From Paenibacillus_F chitinolyticus_A (GTDB taxonomy: Bacteria > Bacillota > Bacilli > Paenibacillales > NBRC-103111): 64,000 nt of DNA. Shown piece after piece: positions 46,932 to 55,895 of the stretch (positions within the stretch are counted from its first letter, which is position 1; the number at the start of each line of letters is the position of its first letter). The notes under the pieces were generated by a model. It ran no database searches. It was not told the origin of the DNA and was given only the letters and a program-made list of their open reading frames with translations. The position numbers were made by a program, and so were the translations under genes. Location: contig NZ_CP173427.1 of assembly GCF_045038035.1 (NCBI RefSeq), positions 4,712,001 to 4,776,000 of the forward strand. Direction: 5' to 3'.

Positions 46932-47897
46932 GGGGGACGGAGACCCGCTGTCCGAGTTCCCCGCCAGCTTCGTCCGGCATATGCCGCAGTAGGAACAAAT
47001 GGTGGCGCGGGACTCGAAAATCTGCATAATCGTACGGATAACGGGCAGATCCGGTTCCCGCGTGTGAATATAAATCGTCGCCGGCGATACCGAAATCAGC
47101 GTCGAGACGATCATATCTTCGAAGCTGATATCCTTCTCGATCATTTCCAGTGTAAAGGACGCTTCCATCTTACTGGTGTCGATCGGCTGCATATGTTCAT
47201 CCAGAATCGTAAATTCGGCGCCTTCCTTATGTATCAAATGAGCTGCTGCCGTCTTCGTTTCCTGGATATAGACGAAATACTGGAGCAGAGAAATAAATTC
47301 CTGATACTGCTGGTCCATTACATATTCGTCGATGGCGTACTCGACGACCTCTTTCAGCTCGTCCATGTATTCCTGCAGCCGGAATGTAATGAAACCCGGC
47401 AAATTTACGGGCTGCCCTTCCTGCAGCAGAGCTTTCAAAGGCTCGCTGATCTTGCCCGCCCGGAGCTTCATGCCGTCGATTGGCCCCCAGTCCAGGTAAT
47501 CGTCCAGGCCGTATTCGCCCGCGGCGCTTCCTCCCTCTTCCTCTCCGTTCAGGAATTGGCGGCAGTAACGGCCGATTTTAGCCGCTTCTTCAGGATCTTT
47601 ATAATGAAAGGTATTCACCAGCAGCTTCCGGATCAGCCTCTCTTCTTCACCCTCCACGATTTGCTCGGCGGCGGCCGCAGCCGCGGCTTCGATAACGGAT
47701 TCGGGCTTCGGCTGATGCTTTTTGCCGCTTATCGTTCCCTCTATCCGCAGCATCGTGCAATGCTCCAGCGTGTCACGGACGACGCGGACCGGGTTTCCTT
47801 CCTGGTTCAGAAGCGCTAAGCGGCTTTCTATCCGGCTTTGCAGCGCAGAAATATCAAATACGGCGGAATTGTTGAATACAAACTGTACGAAAGACAT
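46923..47897 (-). CDS. ytxC: YtxC-like sporulation protein
   Basis: 324 residues, soluble, mostly helical. The sequence (SFVQFVFNNSAVFDI at the start, LYIHEEGI-like ILDEHMQPIDTSKME late) and its position directly before thrS fit YtxC, annotated as a putative sporulation protein of Bacillales. The molecular role is unknown. The C-terminus has a CSYCGIC motif that could bind metal. ATG 47897 follows AAGGAG; the longer ORF from 47984 overlaps the promoter. Monocistronic from the promoter at 47956-47984. Confidence 0.88.
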   Translation of the reverse strand: MSFVQFVFNNSAVFDISALQSRIESRLALLNQEGNPVRVVRDTLEHCTMLRIEGTISGKKHQPKPESVIEAAAAAAAEQIVEGEEERLIRKLLVNTFHYKDPEEAAKIGRYCRQFLNGEEEGGSAAGEYGLDDYLDWGPIDGMKLRAGKISEPLKALLQEGQPVNLPGFITFRLQEYMDELKEVVEYAIDEYVMDQQYQEFISLLQYFVYIQETKTAAAHLIHKEGAEFTILDEHMQPIDTSKMEASFTLEMIEKDISFEDMIVSTLISVSPATIYIHTREPDLPVIRTIMQIFESRATICSYCGICRTKLAGNSDSGSPSPLT

Positions 47898-47955
47898 GGG
47901 CTCACTCCTTCCTGACGCTGAATTCCTTCTAAAAGTATATGGTCGGCCGGAGGCG

Positions 47956-47984
47956 GATATACAACCAACTCTTGACATGTCCAA
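47956..47984 (-). promoter_or_regulatory. Candidate promoter of ytxC
   Basis: Minus strand TTGGAC (47984-47979), 17 bases, TATATC (47961-47956); 4 of 6 and 5 of 6 matches. Confidence 0.5.
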
Positions 47985-48016
47985 TGGCCGTTCAATTCGG
48001 AAAATTAAGGCCGATC

Positions 48017-48071
48017 TTAAACATTCCTTAAGAAAATCAGCGCGGTTTTGTTAAGAACAATCTTCTATAAT
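48017..48071 (+). promoter_or_regulatory. Promoter region with TTAA repeats before the two-component operon
   Basis: TATAAT at 48066-48071 has no good -35. Upstream, TTAA occurs at 48017, 48028 and 48051 (spacings 11 and 23), the last two as TTAAGAA. Repeats at about one and two helical turns are typical binding sites for OmpR/PhoP-type regulators, so autoregulation is plausible. The rest of the 350-base gap (47898-48245) shows no gene. Confidence 0.4.
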
Positions 48072-48245
48072 AAGCCCTATGAAAGCTTGTCGATGGAGGC
48101 GCCGCTCCCCGAATAACGGAATTGCCAACCCCTTCTTCCTGTGCTAACGTCACAATAGCTTGTTTTATACGAATGGAATAAAGGGAAAGCAGGGCCCGGT
48201 TACGCGGTGTCACCCGTTTTCCGGCACATAAAGGAGCGCAGGGTT

Positions 48246-48947
48246 ATGGGAAAAGAGACGATTCTGATCGTGGATAATGAAAAAGAGATCGTGGAACTCA
48301 TCCGTATTTATTTAACCAACGAGGGGTATGAAACGGTTTCGGCCGGGGACGGCCTGGAAGCCTTGGATGTGCTGAAAAGCCGGGAGGTCGATCTGATTAT
48401 CCTCGACATTATGATGCCCCGTATGGATGGTGTCCAGGCGTGTCTGGAAATCCGGAAGGAGAAAAACATGCCCATCCTGATGCTCTCCGCAAAAAGTGAG
48501 GATATGGACAAAATTCTCGGATTAACCGCCGGGGCGGACGATTATTTAACGAAACCGTTTAATCCGCTAGAGCTGATGGCACGGGTGAAATCCCAACTGC
48601 GCCGGTATAAAAGATTAAACGCCCCCATGCCATCCGAAACGCTTTCAAACCGTATCGAACTGGACGATCTGATCATTGATACGGCTACGCACGAAGTACA
48701 TGTCGAGGGTCGGCCTGTCAAACTGACTCCCCGGGAATTTTCAATCCTGGAGCTGCTGGGGCGCAACCGGGGAATCGTGTTCAGTACGGAGCGCATCTAT
48801 GAGACGGTCTGGAACACCCCGTACTTCGAATCGGATAACACCGTAATGGTGCACATCCGCAAAATCCGGGAAAAAGTGGAGACCAACCCGAGGCAGCCGA
48901 AATACATCAAAACCGTTTGGGGGGTAGGCTACAAAATTGAAACCTAA
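48246..48947 (+). CDS. OmpR-type response regulator (VanR-like)
   Basis: 233 residues: receiver with IVDNEKE and phospho-Asp54 (LIILDIMMPRMDG), Lys in TKPFNPLEL, and a winged-helix domain (about 135-230; PVKLTPREFSILELLGRN). ATG 48246 follows AAGGAG. Its last 11 bases overlap the kinase start. The style is VanR-like, but no resistance genes are nearby, so the signal and targets are unknown. Confidence 0.92.
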   Translation: MGKETILIVDNEKEIVELIRIYLTNEGYETVSAGDGLEALDVLKSREVDLIILDIMMPRMDGVQACLEIRKEKNMPILMLSAKSEDMDKILGLTAGADDYLTKPFNPLELMARVKSQLRRYKRLNAPMPSETLSNRIELDDLIIDTATHEVHVEGRPVKLTPREFSILELLGRNRGIVFSTERIYETVWNTPYFESDNTVMVHIRKIREKVETNPRQPKYIKTVWGVGYKIET

Positions 48948-50790
48948 TCGAAGCCGGATATTCGGGAAGATAGGGGGACTGCTGGTGCGCGGCATCGTTC
49001 GTCCCGTAATTTTGTGCAAGCAGAATGTAATGCGCAGCCTGCGGATGCAGCTTATTCTTGCGTTCGCTCTATGTATAGGGGTCGCGGCCGCGGCCGGGGG
49101 CCTGGTGTCCGAGCTTACTATATCTTGGCGGACGGCAAGCAGCATCTCTTATATTCAGGACAAAGAGATTACGGAGAACCAGGTTCACCGCCTTGTGGAA
49201 CGCCTTGAACAGATTCAAAGGTACGGGGGCGATGCCGACAAGTATTCTACCGCTAAAAAGGAGTCGGTCCGGAAGGAGTCGCCGGTCTCTGATCCGGAAG
49301 TTCAAGACCCGAAGGAGACCGGAGGTATGGGTATGGGTACCGGTACCGGTTCCGGCTCCGGACCGGATCGACAGGCGGACTCCGGAAGCTCTGCCGCTTC
49401 CACCGTGCCGCAATCGGCTGCCCCGTCCCCTATGCCGGAAACCGCGGTCCCGGATGGAACGGGCACGAACGGCAAAGCCGGTCCGGAGCCTGCCGGTCCA
49501 GGCGCAGCGGGAGCGGACAGCAAAAAAGCCCCGACACCGGGGAAGTCCAACGAGCAGCCGACGCCCTCCTTTTATCCGATAAATCCGGCGGATATTCAGT
49601 CTCTTCTGGACGATGAAGCCGACAGGCCCGGAAGAAAATCGCTGTACATTCTCGACACGGCCGGCGAGGTACTGTACCGAACAAAAGGAAGCGGTGAAAG
49701 CCGGTTCGATATCCCGCAACTGATCGGCAGCGCCATGGATTCGGAAGGAACATTCCGGGAGAGTCACGAAAACCGCGAGTTCACGTTCATGTACCCGATT
49801 CGGTTAAACGGCACTCAATCGTATCTCGTAGCCAAAGCGGTTCCGGAAGCTCATATCTCTTATTACGAGAAGGATACTTCTCTTCCCCTAATTACCGGAA
49901 TCGCTACCTTCCTGGGCCTCTTCTATTGGATCACCCGGCGGAAAATGCAGCTTATCGAAGAAATGGCGCAGGGTCTTGTCCAAATGTCCCAAGGTAATCT
50001 CGCCCACCGGGTTCCCGAAAGAAGCCGTGACGAGCTCGGCGTGCTCGCCGGACATATGAACTCCATGGCTTTCGATCTTCAGCAATCCCTGGAAGAAGAG
50101 CGCAAATCTCAGCGGCTAAAAAACGAATTGATCACCAATGTTTCCCACGATCTCCGTACGCCGCTTACGCTCATCATCGGTTACCTCCGGCTTTTGAAGG
50201 ACAAGGATTACAAAGACGAGGAGCAAGCGGCGAATTATATGCAAATCGCTTACGGGCGGGCGGAAAAACTTAAAATTCTCATTGACGAGCTGTTCGAATT
50301 CAGCCGGATGACGAACGAGGGCGTGCCGCTCGCCAAAAAATCGGTCTGCGTTAACGACCTGATCTATCAGCTTTCGGAGGAATATATCACGATCGCGGAA
50401 CAGAACGGCCTCACTCTCCGCCTCGTTCTCCCGCCTATGCGGCTGTTCGTCTCCATGGACCCGGATCAGATGATCCGCGTCTTCGAAAACCTGCTTACGA
50501 ATGCGGTCAAATACAGTCCCAAATCGAGCACCATCGAGGTGACCGTCCAGGAGGAAGGCCGCGACGTCAAAGTGACGGTGATCAACGAAAGTGATCTTGC
50601 GGAAACAGCGGAGCTTGATCGCCTGTTTGACCGGTTTTACCGGATGGATGCCGCACGTTCCTCGGATACGGGCGGCTCCGGGCTAGGCCTTGCCATCGCC
50701 CGCAGCATCGTCGAAGCTCATGACGGCCGCATTTGGGCGGAGAGCCGCGGCAAATCGATCATGTTCCATGTGAAACTTCACCGGTATTAA
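48937..50790 (+). CDS. Sensor histidine kinase with low-complexity sensor insert (VanS-like)
   Basis: 617 residues from TTG 48937. Membrane segments near 38-58 and 313-332, then HAMP, HisKA (ELITNVSHDLRTPLTLIIGY) and ATPase (ENLLTNAVKYSP; GGSGLGLAIARSI). The extracytoplasmic part holds an unusual Gly/Pro/Ser/Ala-rich stretch (about 127-211) with short repeats such as MGMGTGTGSGSG. The start is uncertain: TTG 48937 overlaps the regulator by 11 bases but has a poor ribosome site; GTG 48984 and ATG 49030 are alternatives that keep the first helix. Followed by a strong terminator. Confidence 0.88.
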   Translation: MKPNRSRIFGKIGGLLVRGIVRPVILCKQNVMRSLRMQLILAFALCIGVAAAAGGLVSELTISWRTASSISYIQDKEITENQVHRLVERLEQIQRYGGDADKYSTAKKESVRKESPVSDPEVQDPKETGGMGMGTGTGSGSGPDRQADSGSSAASTVPQSAAPSPMPETAVPDGTGTNGKAGPEPAGPGAAGADSKKAPTPGKSNEQPTPSFYPINPADIQSLLDDEADRPGRKSLYILDTAGEVLYRTKGSGESRFDIPQLIGSAMDSEGTFRESHENREFTFMYPIRLNGTQSYLVAKAVPEAHISYYEKDTSLPLITGIATFLGLFYWITRRKMQLIEEMAQGLVQMSQGNLAHRVPERSRDELGVLAGHMNSMAFDLQQSLEEERKSQRLKNELITNVSHDLRTPLTLIIGYLRLLKDKDYKDEEQAANYMQIAYGRAEKLKILIDELFEFSRMTNEGVPLAKKSVCVNDLIYQLSEEYITIAEQNGLTLRLVLPPMRLFVSMDPDQMIRVFENLLTNAVKYSPKSSTIEVTVQEEGRDVKVTVINESDLAETAELDRLFDRFYRMDAARSSDTGGSGLGLAIARSIVEAHDGRIWAESRGKSIMFHVKLHRY

Positions 50791-50841
50791 GTACCGCCTA
50801 TCTCTAAAGAATCGACTACATGGCCAGACTCCACTGAAACA

Positions 50842-50887
50842 AAAAGAAACCCGGAAGACCGTTGTAGACGGCTTCCGGGTTTCTTTG
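50842..50887 (+). terminator. Terminator of the VanRS-like operon
   Basis: AAAGAAACCCGGAAG pairs with CTTCCGGGTTTCTTT with inner CCGT/ACGG; T-rich on both sides, so it may also serve mqnC. Confidence 0.9.
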
Positions 50888-50923
50888 CTTTTTTTGAAAA
50901 AGGGAAAGCTATTTGAGCTACGA

Positions 50924-52057
50924 TTAGTTCTGCATAATGAAGTCTTTTTCAACGACCGAGTTCTCATCGTACACGCGGAGAATCTCATACTTCGTATTGC
51001 GCTGGGCAGGGATCTTGCCTGCGGCACGGATCATTTCCAGCGTGGAGGAAATGTTCACTTTATGTGTAGTGCCCGCAGCCGAAACGACATTCTCTTCGAT
51101 CATGGTGCTTCCGAAGTCATTGCAGCCGTAATGCAGCGACTGGCGGCCGATTTCGGGGCCCATCGTTACCCAGGAAGATTGGAAGTTCGGAATGTTGTCG
51201 AGCATAATGCGGGAAATGGCCAGCATTTTCAGATATTCTTCCGGCTTCGTTTTCTCTACGCGCAAATTCGTATTGTCCGGCTGTACCGGCCACAGGATGA
51301 AGGCCAGGAAGCCAAGCGAATCGTAGCCGTTCTGGATGCACTTATCCTGCGCTTCTCTCACGCGAAGCAGGTGCATGGCGCGCTCTTCCATCGTCTCGCC
51401 GAAACCGTAAACCATCGTCGCCGATGTATTCATGCCCAGACGGTGAGCCGTTTCCATGGCATCCATCCAGTCGCGCCAGGAGCCTTTTTTCTTGGAAATT
51501 TTCATCCGGATGCGGTCGTCCAAAATTTCCGCGCCTCCGCCAGGCAGAGAGTCCAGTCCGGCGTCCCGCAGCTGACGGATCACTTCTTCCAGCGACAGGC
51601 CGTCCGACACGTCTTTCATCTTCCAGATTTCCGCCGGAGAGAAAGAATGCATCGTAATATCGAAGCGCTGCTTGATCTCGCGCAGCAGATCCGTATAGTA
51701 GCTGAACGGCAAATCCGGATTCGTGCCGCCCTGCATCAGAATCTCGGTTCCGCCCACATCGAGCGTCTCCTGAATTTTACGGAAAATATCCTCATTGGTG
51801 AGCACGTATCCTTCCGTAGAACCGGGAGCTCTATAGAATGCGCAAAATCTGCAATAAACGTCACAAACGTTCGTGTAGTTGATGTTGCGGCCTACTACAA
51901 ACGTGGTGATCGGTTCAGGATGGTGCTTCAGCATAATTTGGTTAGCGACATGACCCATTTTCTCGATCTGGTCGGATTCGAGCAGTGTGACACACTCCTC
52001 CAGATCAATTCGTCCGCCTGCAAGGGATTTATCCAAAATGCGGTCGATCGGATTCAT
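50924..52057 (-). CDS. mqnC: Cyclic dehypoxanthinyl futalosine synthase
   Basis: Radical SAM enzyme of 377 residues in the futalosine route to menaquinone; it closes the ring of dehypoxanthinyl futalosine. The cluster motif is CDVYCRFCAFYR (near residue 65), followed by GGTEILMQGG and LPGGGAEILDDR typical of the MqnC/MqnE/CofH group. ATG 52057 has AAGGAG upstream. No other mqn gene is in the window. MqnC is the best fit within the group by length and N-terminus. Confidence 0.92.
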   Translation of the reverse strand: MNPIDRILDKSLAGGRIDLEECVTLLESDQIEKMGHVANQIMLKHHPEPITTFVVGRNINYTNVCDVYCRFCAFYRAPGSTEGYVLTNEDIFRKIQETLDVGGTEILMQGGTNPDLPFSYYTDLLREIKQRFDITMHSFSPAEIWKMKDVSDGLSLEEVIRQLRDAGLDSLPGGGAEILDDRIRMKISKKKGSWRDWMDAMETAHRLGMNTSATMVYGFGETMEERAMHLLRVREAQDKCIQNGYDSLGFLAFILWPVQPDNTNLRVEKTKPEEYLKMLAISRIMLDNIPNFQSSWVTMGPEIGRQSLHYGCNDFGSTMIEENVVSAAGTTHKVNISSTLEMIRAAGKIPAQRNTKYEILRVYDENSVVEKDFIMQN

Positions 52058-52241
52058 GGCATTCACTCCTTTCTGACTTCCGCACACGAATTTAGGTATG
52101 AATTCGCGGCTCACGATATACTATGTGAAAAAAGTTACATGTATAAAAAAACATTATCACCATTGTAACATAACGCCCCAAATCCGGCTACGGGAAAAAT
52201 AGGCCTTTCGGCTATCTTTCGTACTTGATTCCGGTAAAAAA

Positions 52242-52305
52242 GAAAAAGCAAGCGAAGCGGCACCCGTTTCATCCGAACGGAATATACCACTTGCGCTCGC
52301 TTCCT
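52242..52305 (-). terminator. Possible terminator of the met operon
   Basis: Imperfect long hairpin: AAGCGA...TCGCTT outer arms and CCGTT/AACGG inner arms, followed by a T-rich stretch on the minus strand. It starts 20 bases after the metC stop. Confidence 0.5.
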
Positions 52306-52325
52306 TCGATCCCTCTGCCAGCCGC

Positions 52326-53483
52326 TTATCCCTGCAGATGAGATAAGGCCGCGTCCAGGTCCGCAATTATATCGTCGATGTCTTCCAGACCAACGGAATA
52401 CCGCACGAGCCCATCCGTAATTCCCCGCTCCAGCCGCACCTCGCGCGACATCGCCGCATGGGACATCATCGCCGGATAGGACAAGATGCTCTCGACCGCG
52501 CCCAGAGAGACGGCGACCAGCGGAATCTTGACCTCGCTTAGAAGCTTCCTGGCGTGCTCGCCCCCGTTCACGTCGAACGAGACGACGGCGCCGTAGCCGC
52601 TCGACTGCTTCTCGTGAATCTCGCGGCCCGGATGGTCCGGCAGCCCCGGATAGTACACGGCCCCGACCGCCGGATGACTGTCCAGCCATTCGGCGAGGCG
52701 GCGGGCGTTCTGCTCGGAGCCTTCCATGCGCACCTTGAGCGTCTTCATGCCGCGCATAAGCAGCCAGCTGTCCTGCGGGCCGAGCACATTGCCCAGGCCG
52801 TTCTGGATCTGCTTCATCCGGCGGCCGAGACTATCGTTAGCCACCACGGCCAAGCCGGCCAGCACGTCGCTGTGACCGCTCAGGAATTTCGTGGCGCTGT
52901 GCAGCACAATGTCGACGCCTTGCTCGATAGGACGCTGATAATACGGCGTCATAAAAGAGTTGTCGAGCATCGTGAGCAGCCCGTTTTCTTTCGCCCACGC
53001 GCAGATGACCGAGACATCCGTAATCTTCAGCGTCGGATTGGACGGCGTCTCCAAGAAGACCGCCTTCGTATTCGGCTTCAGCGCCGCCTTGACCTTCTCC
53101 GGATCCGTCATATCGACGAACGTCGTCTCGATATTCATCCGGGTCAGAATCGCGGTGAGCAGCCTGTACGTTCCGCCGTACACATCCTCCGTACAAATCA
53201 CATGATCGCCGCTCGACAGCAGGAAGAAGGCCGATGAAATGGCCGCCATCCCGGAAGCGAACGCGAATCCCCGCGCTCCGCCTTCCAGCAGAGCGATATA
53301 GTCTTCCAGCGCCTGACGGGTCGGATTCCCCGAACGGGAATAATCGAATTCCGGCGGATTATCCAGCGAGAAATGGTGAAAGGTAGATGCCTGATAGATC
53401 GGAACGCTGGAAGCGCCCGTCGTTTTATCGATTTCTCCACCGAAGTGGATGATTTTCGTTCCTAGCTTTTTGTCGGTACTCAC
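52326..53483 (-). CDS. metC: Cystathionine beta-lyase
   Basis: 385 residues, Cys/Met-metabolism PLP family; cleaves cystathionine to homocysteine. Family features: FDYSRSGNPTRQALE, ASGMAAISS, EDVYGGTYRL, ETPSNPTLKITD, LDNSFMTPYYQRP and the PLP Lys in VLHSATKFLSGHSDV. GTG 53483 is the start, overlapping the metI stop by 4 bases (GTGA). Assigned MetC by operon position after metI as in Bacillus; a dual cystathionine gamma-lyase role is possible. Confidence 0.9.
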   Translation of the reverse strand: MSTDKKLGTKIIHFGGEIDKTTGASSVPIYQASTFHHFSLDNPPEFDYSRSGNPTRQALEDYIALLEGGARGFAFASGMAAISSAFFLLSSGDHVICTEDVYGGTYRLLTAILTRMNIETTFVDMTDPEKVKAALKPNTKAVFLETPSNPTLKITDVSVICAWAKENGLLTMLDNSFMTPYYQRPIEQGVDIVLHSATKFLSGHSDVLAGLAVVANDSLGRRMKQIQNGLGNVLGPQDSWLLMRGMKTLKVRMEGSEQNARRLAEWLDSHPAVGAVYYPGLPDHPGREIHEKQSSGYGAVVSFDVNGGEHARKLLSEVKIPLVAVSLGAVESILSYPAMMSHAAMSREVRLERGITDGLVRYSVGLEDIDDIIADLDAALSHLQG

Positions 53484-54649
53484 GCCTTATTGTCCCCTTC
53501 CACTTCAGCCTGTGCCTGTTCCAGAGCCTGCGCCAGGTCGGTAATAAGATCGTCCACATGCTCGATGCCGACCGAAAAACGCAGCAGCCGGTCGTCGACG
53601 CCTACTTTTTCCCGGATTTCCAGCGGAATATCGGCGTGCGTCTGAACGGCCGGGTACGTCATAAGCGACTCCACTCCGCCCAGGCTTTCCGCGAACGCAA
53701 TAAGTTTAACGTGCCTCAGAATCGGCTCCACTAAACGCGCATCCGTTACTTTAAAGGAGAAAATTCCCGTGTTGCCGGACGACTGCCTGTTCTGGATCGC
53801 ATGTCCCGGATGGGATTCGAGCGCCGGATAGTAGACATCCGTTACAAGCGGATGCCACTGCAGATAGCGGGCGATCGTCGTCGCGTTATGCTCGTGCCGC
53901 TCCATGCGCAGAGCGAGCGTTTTCATCCCTCTCATGAGCAGCCAGCTGTCCTGCGGACCGAGCACGGCGCCGATGGAATTGTGCAGGAACGCCATTTGCT
54001 CCGAAAGCTCCTGCCCCTTGGTCACGATCAGACCGGCCAGCACATCGTTGTGGCCGCCCAAATATTTGCTCGCGCTGTGGATGACGATATCTGCGCCAAG
54101 CTCGATGGGGCGCTGCAGATAAGGAGTGAGCAGCGTATTGTCCACGATGGAGAGAATCTGTTTGCTCTTGGCCCAGCCGCAGACGAGCTTCAAGTCCGTG
54201 ACCATCATGAGCGGATTTGTCGGCGTTTCGATCAAAATCGCTTTCGTGTTCGGACGGTAAGCTTCTTCCAGGGCTTCGACGTCATTGGTGTCCACATAGG
54301 AAGCGCTCACGCCGAAGCGGGACATGATCTGCTCCAGCAGACGGTATGTACCGCCGTAAAGGTCCAGAGATACAATCAGATGGTCCCCCTGGCTGAACAG
54401 CGTGAAAATGGTCTGCAGCGCCGCCATCCCGGAGGAACAGGCAAAGCCGGCGTCTCCGGATTCCAGATCTGCAATCGCGTCCTCCAGCACACTGCGGGTC
54501 GGGCTTTTCGTGCGGGCATAATCGAATCCGGTGCTTTCTCCAAGACGCGGATGGCGGAACGCCGTTGACTGGTATACGGGGAAGCTCACCGCTCCGGTCA
54601 CAGGTTCGGAAACCGAACCGATTTGGGCCAATCGACTTTCGATGTTCAT
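53480..54649 (-). CDS. metI: Cystathionine gamma-synthase / O-acetylhomoserine sulfhydrylase
   Basis: 389 residues, same PLP family; condenses activated homoserine with cysteine (or sulfide). It opens with RLAQIGSVSEPVTGAVSFPVY and has TGFDYARTKSPTRSVLEDAI, SLDLYGGTYRL, ETPTNPLMMVTD and the PLP Lys in IHSASKYLGGHNDV, closely matching MetI of Bacillus. AAAGGAG precedes ATG 54649. It lies 38 bases after metA with no terminator between them, and overlaps metC. Confidence 0.93.
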   Translation of the reverse strand: MNIESRLAQIGSVSEPVTGAVSFPVYQSTAFRHPRLGESTGFDYARTKSPTRSVLEDAIADLESGDAGFACSSGMAALQTIFTLFSQGDHLIVSLDLYGGTYRLLEQIMSRFGVSASYVDTNDVEALEEAYRPNTKAILIETPTNPLMMVTDLKLVCGWAKSKQILSIVDNTLLTPYLQRPIELGADIVIHSASKYLGGHNDVLAGLIVTKGQELSEQMAFLHNSIGAVLGPQDSWLLMRGMKTLALRMERHEHNATTIARYLQWHPLVTDVYYPALESHPGHAIQNRQSSGNTGIFSFKVTDARLVEPILRHVKLIAFAESLGGVESLMTYPAVQTHADIPLEIREKVGVDDRLLRFSVGIEHVDDLITDLAQALEQAQAEVEGDNKA

Positions 54650-54687
54650 GCGTGAAATCTCTCCTTTAAGGTATCATTCGTTCTATA

Positions 54688-55632
54688 CTATAGACAGGCA
54701 CTAAGCGCGCTGAGTTCACGACCCGCATTAAGATCATACGGCGTTTCCTGGTAAACGTAATAGTTCAGCCAGTTAGAGAACAGGAGATTCGCATGCGCTC
54801 TCCACGTGATCATCGGCTTCTTGCTCGGATCATCGTTCGGATAATAATTTTTCGGGATCTCCACGTCCATGCCTTTATTGACGTCACGGTCGTACTCCCA
54901 TTTCAGCGTCAGCGGATCGTATTCGGAATGTCCGGTTACGAAAATCTGCTTGCCGTCCTTCGTTGCCACGATGTAAATGCCGGCTTCTTCCGATTCCGAT
55001 AAAATCACGAGCCGCTCATCCTTCTCAATGTCTTCACGACGCACCTCCGTATGTCTCGACTGCGGAACGAAGAAAAACTCGTCGAACCCGCGGAGCAGCT
55101 TCACGTTCTCTTCCGTAATCGAGTGGGGGAATACGCCAAACACTTTTTTGTCCACCGTGTACTTCGGCACGTCGAAATGATGATAAAGTCCGGCCTGGGA
55201 TGCCCAGCATATATGAAGCGTCGAAGTTACGTTGTCTACGCTCCAGTCCATGATGTTCTTCAGCTCATCCCAATAATGAACATCCTCGAAATCCATTTGC
55301 TCAACGGGCGCCCCCGTAATGATCATTCCGTCGAATCTTTCGTCTTTGATATCTTCAAACGTTTTATAAAACATCTCCAGATGCTCGGGAGAAGTGTTCT
55401 TGGAAGTGTGAGTTTTAGGGTGAAGCAGGACAAATTCGACCTGAAGAGCCGTATTGGACAGAAGACGCAGCAGTTGGGTTTCCGTCGTTTCCTTTGTCGG
55501 CATCAGGTTCAGAATCGCAATCCGCAGGGGACGGATATCTTGATGGTAGGCAACCGTCTCATCCATCGCAAAAATATTTTCTTGGTTCAGCACTTCTTTA
55601 GCCGGAAGATTATCGGGTATTTTAATCGGCAT
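54688..55632 (-). CDS. metA: Homoserine O-acetyltransferase (MetA family)
   Basis: 314 residues; activates homoserine for methionine synthesis. Catalytic residues fall at the family positions: Cys142 (LHICWASQAG), His235 and Glu237 (VTGHSEYDP). Residue 111 is Glu (ITGAPVEQMDF); in this family Glu at this position goes with acetyl-CoA and Gly with succinyl-CoA, so acetyl transfer is predicted although many databases name the family succinyltransferase. GAGGAA precedes ATG. First gene of metA-metI-metC under the SAM-I riboswitch. Confidence 0.95.
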   Translation of the reverse strand: MPIKIPDNLPAKEVLNQENIFAMDETVAYHQDIRPLRIAILNLMPTKETTETQLLRLLSNTALQVEFVLLHPKTHTSKNTSPEHLEMFYKTFEDIKDERFDGMIITGAPVEQMDFEDVHYWDELKNIMDWSVDNVTSTLHICWASQAGLYHHFDVPKYTVDKKVFGVFPHSITEENVKLLRGFDEFFFVPQSRHTEVRREDIEKDERLVILSESEEAGIYIVATKDGKQIFVTGHSEYDPLTLKWEYDRDVNKGMDVEIPKNYYPNDDPSKKPMITWRAHANLLFSNWLNYYVYQETPYDLNAGRELSALSACL

Positions 55633-55656
55633 CGGTCATTCCTCCTCGAAAGAAAT

Positions 55657-55847
55657 TAAAACAGGCCTCTCTCAAAAAGTTGAGAAAGGCCTGTTCATCC
55701 CTATGCAACATGCTCCTCTCTCATCTCCCAGAAGCCGCTATTCATACGGCTCCCGCAAGAATTAGCACCGTGCATTGCCCCTCGGGGGTTACAATGTCGG
55801 TTGCCGGGTATCATCGGGCCAGTCCCTCCACCTACTCTTGATAAGAA
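55657..55847 (-). promoter_or_regulatory. SAM-I (S-box) riboswitch of the met operon
   Basis: Minus strand from 55847: CTTATCAAGAGTAGGTGGAG, then ACTGGCCCGATGATACCCGG, GGTGCTAATTC and GAGATGAGAG, all in the canonical order. It ends in the terminator hairpin ACAGGCCTTTCTCAA/TTGAGAGAGGCCTGT (55695-55660) and T-run, 25 bases before metA. S-adenosylmethionine binding should stop transcription. Confidence 0.97.
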
Positions 55848-55867
55848 AGTTTATTCAGTTATCTCCT

Positions 55868-55895
55868 ATCTTAATGGTTACCGGGCAAATGTCAA
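55868..55895 (-). promoter_or_regulatory. Promoter of the met operon
   Basis: Minus strand TTGACA (55895-55890), 16 bases, TAAGAT (55873-55868). Confidence 0.65.
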
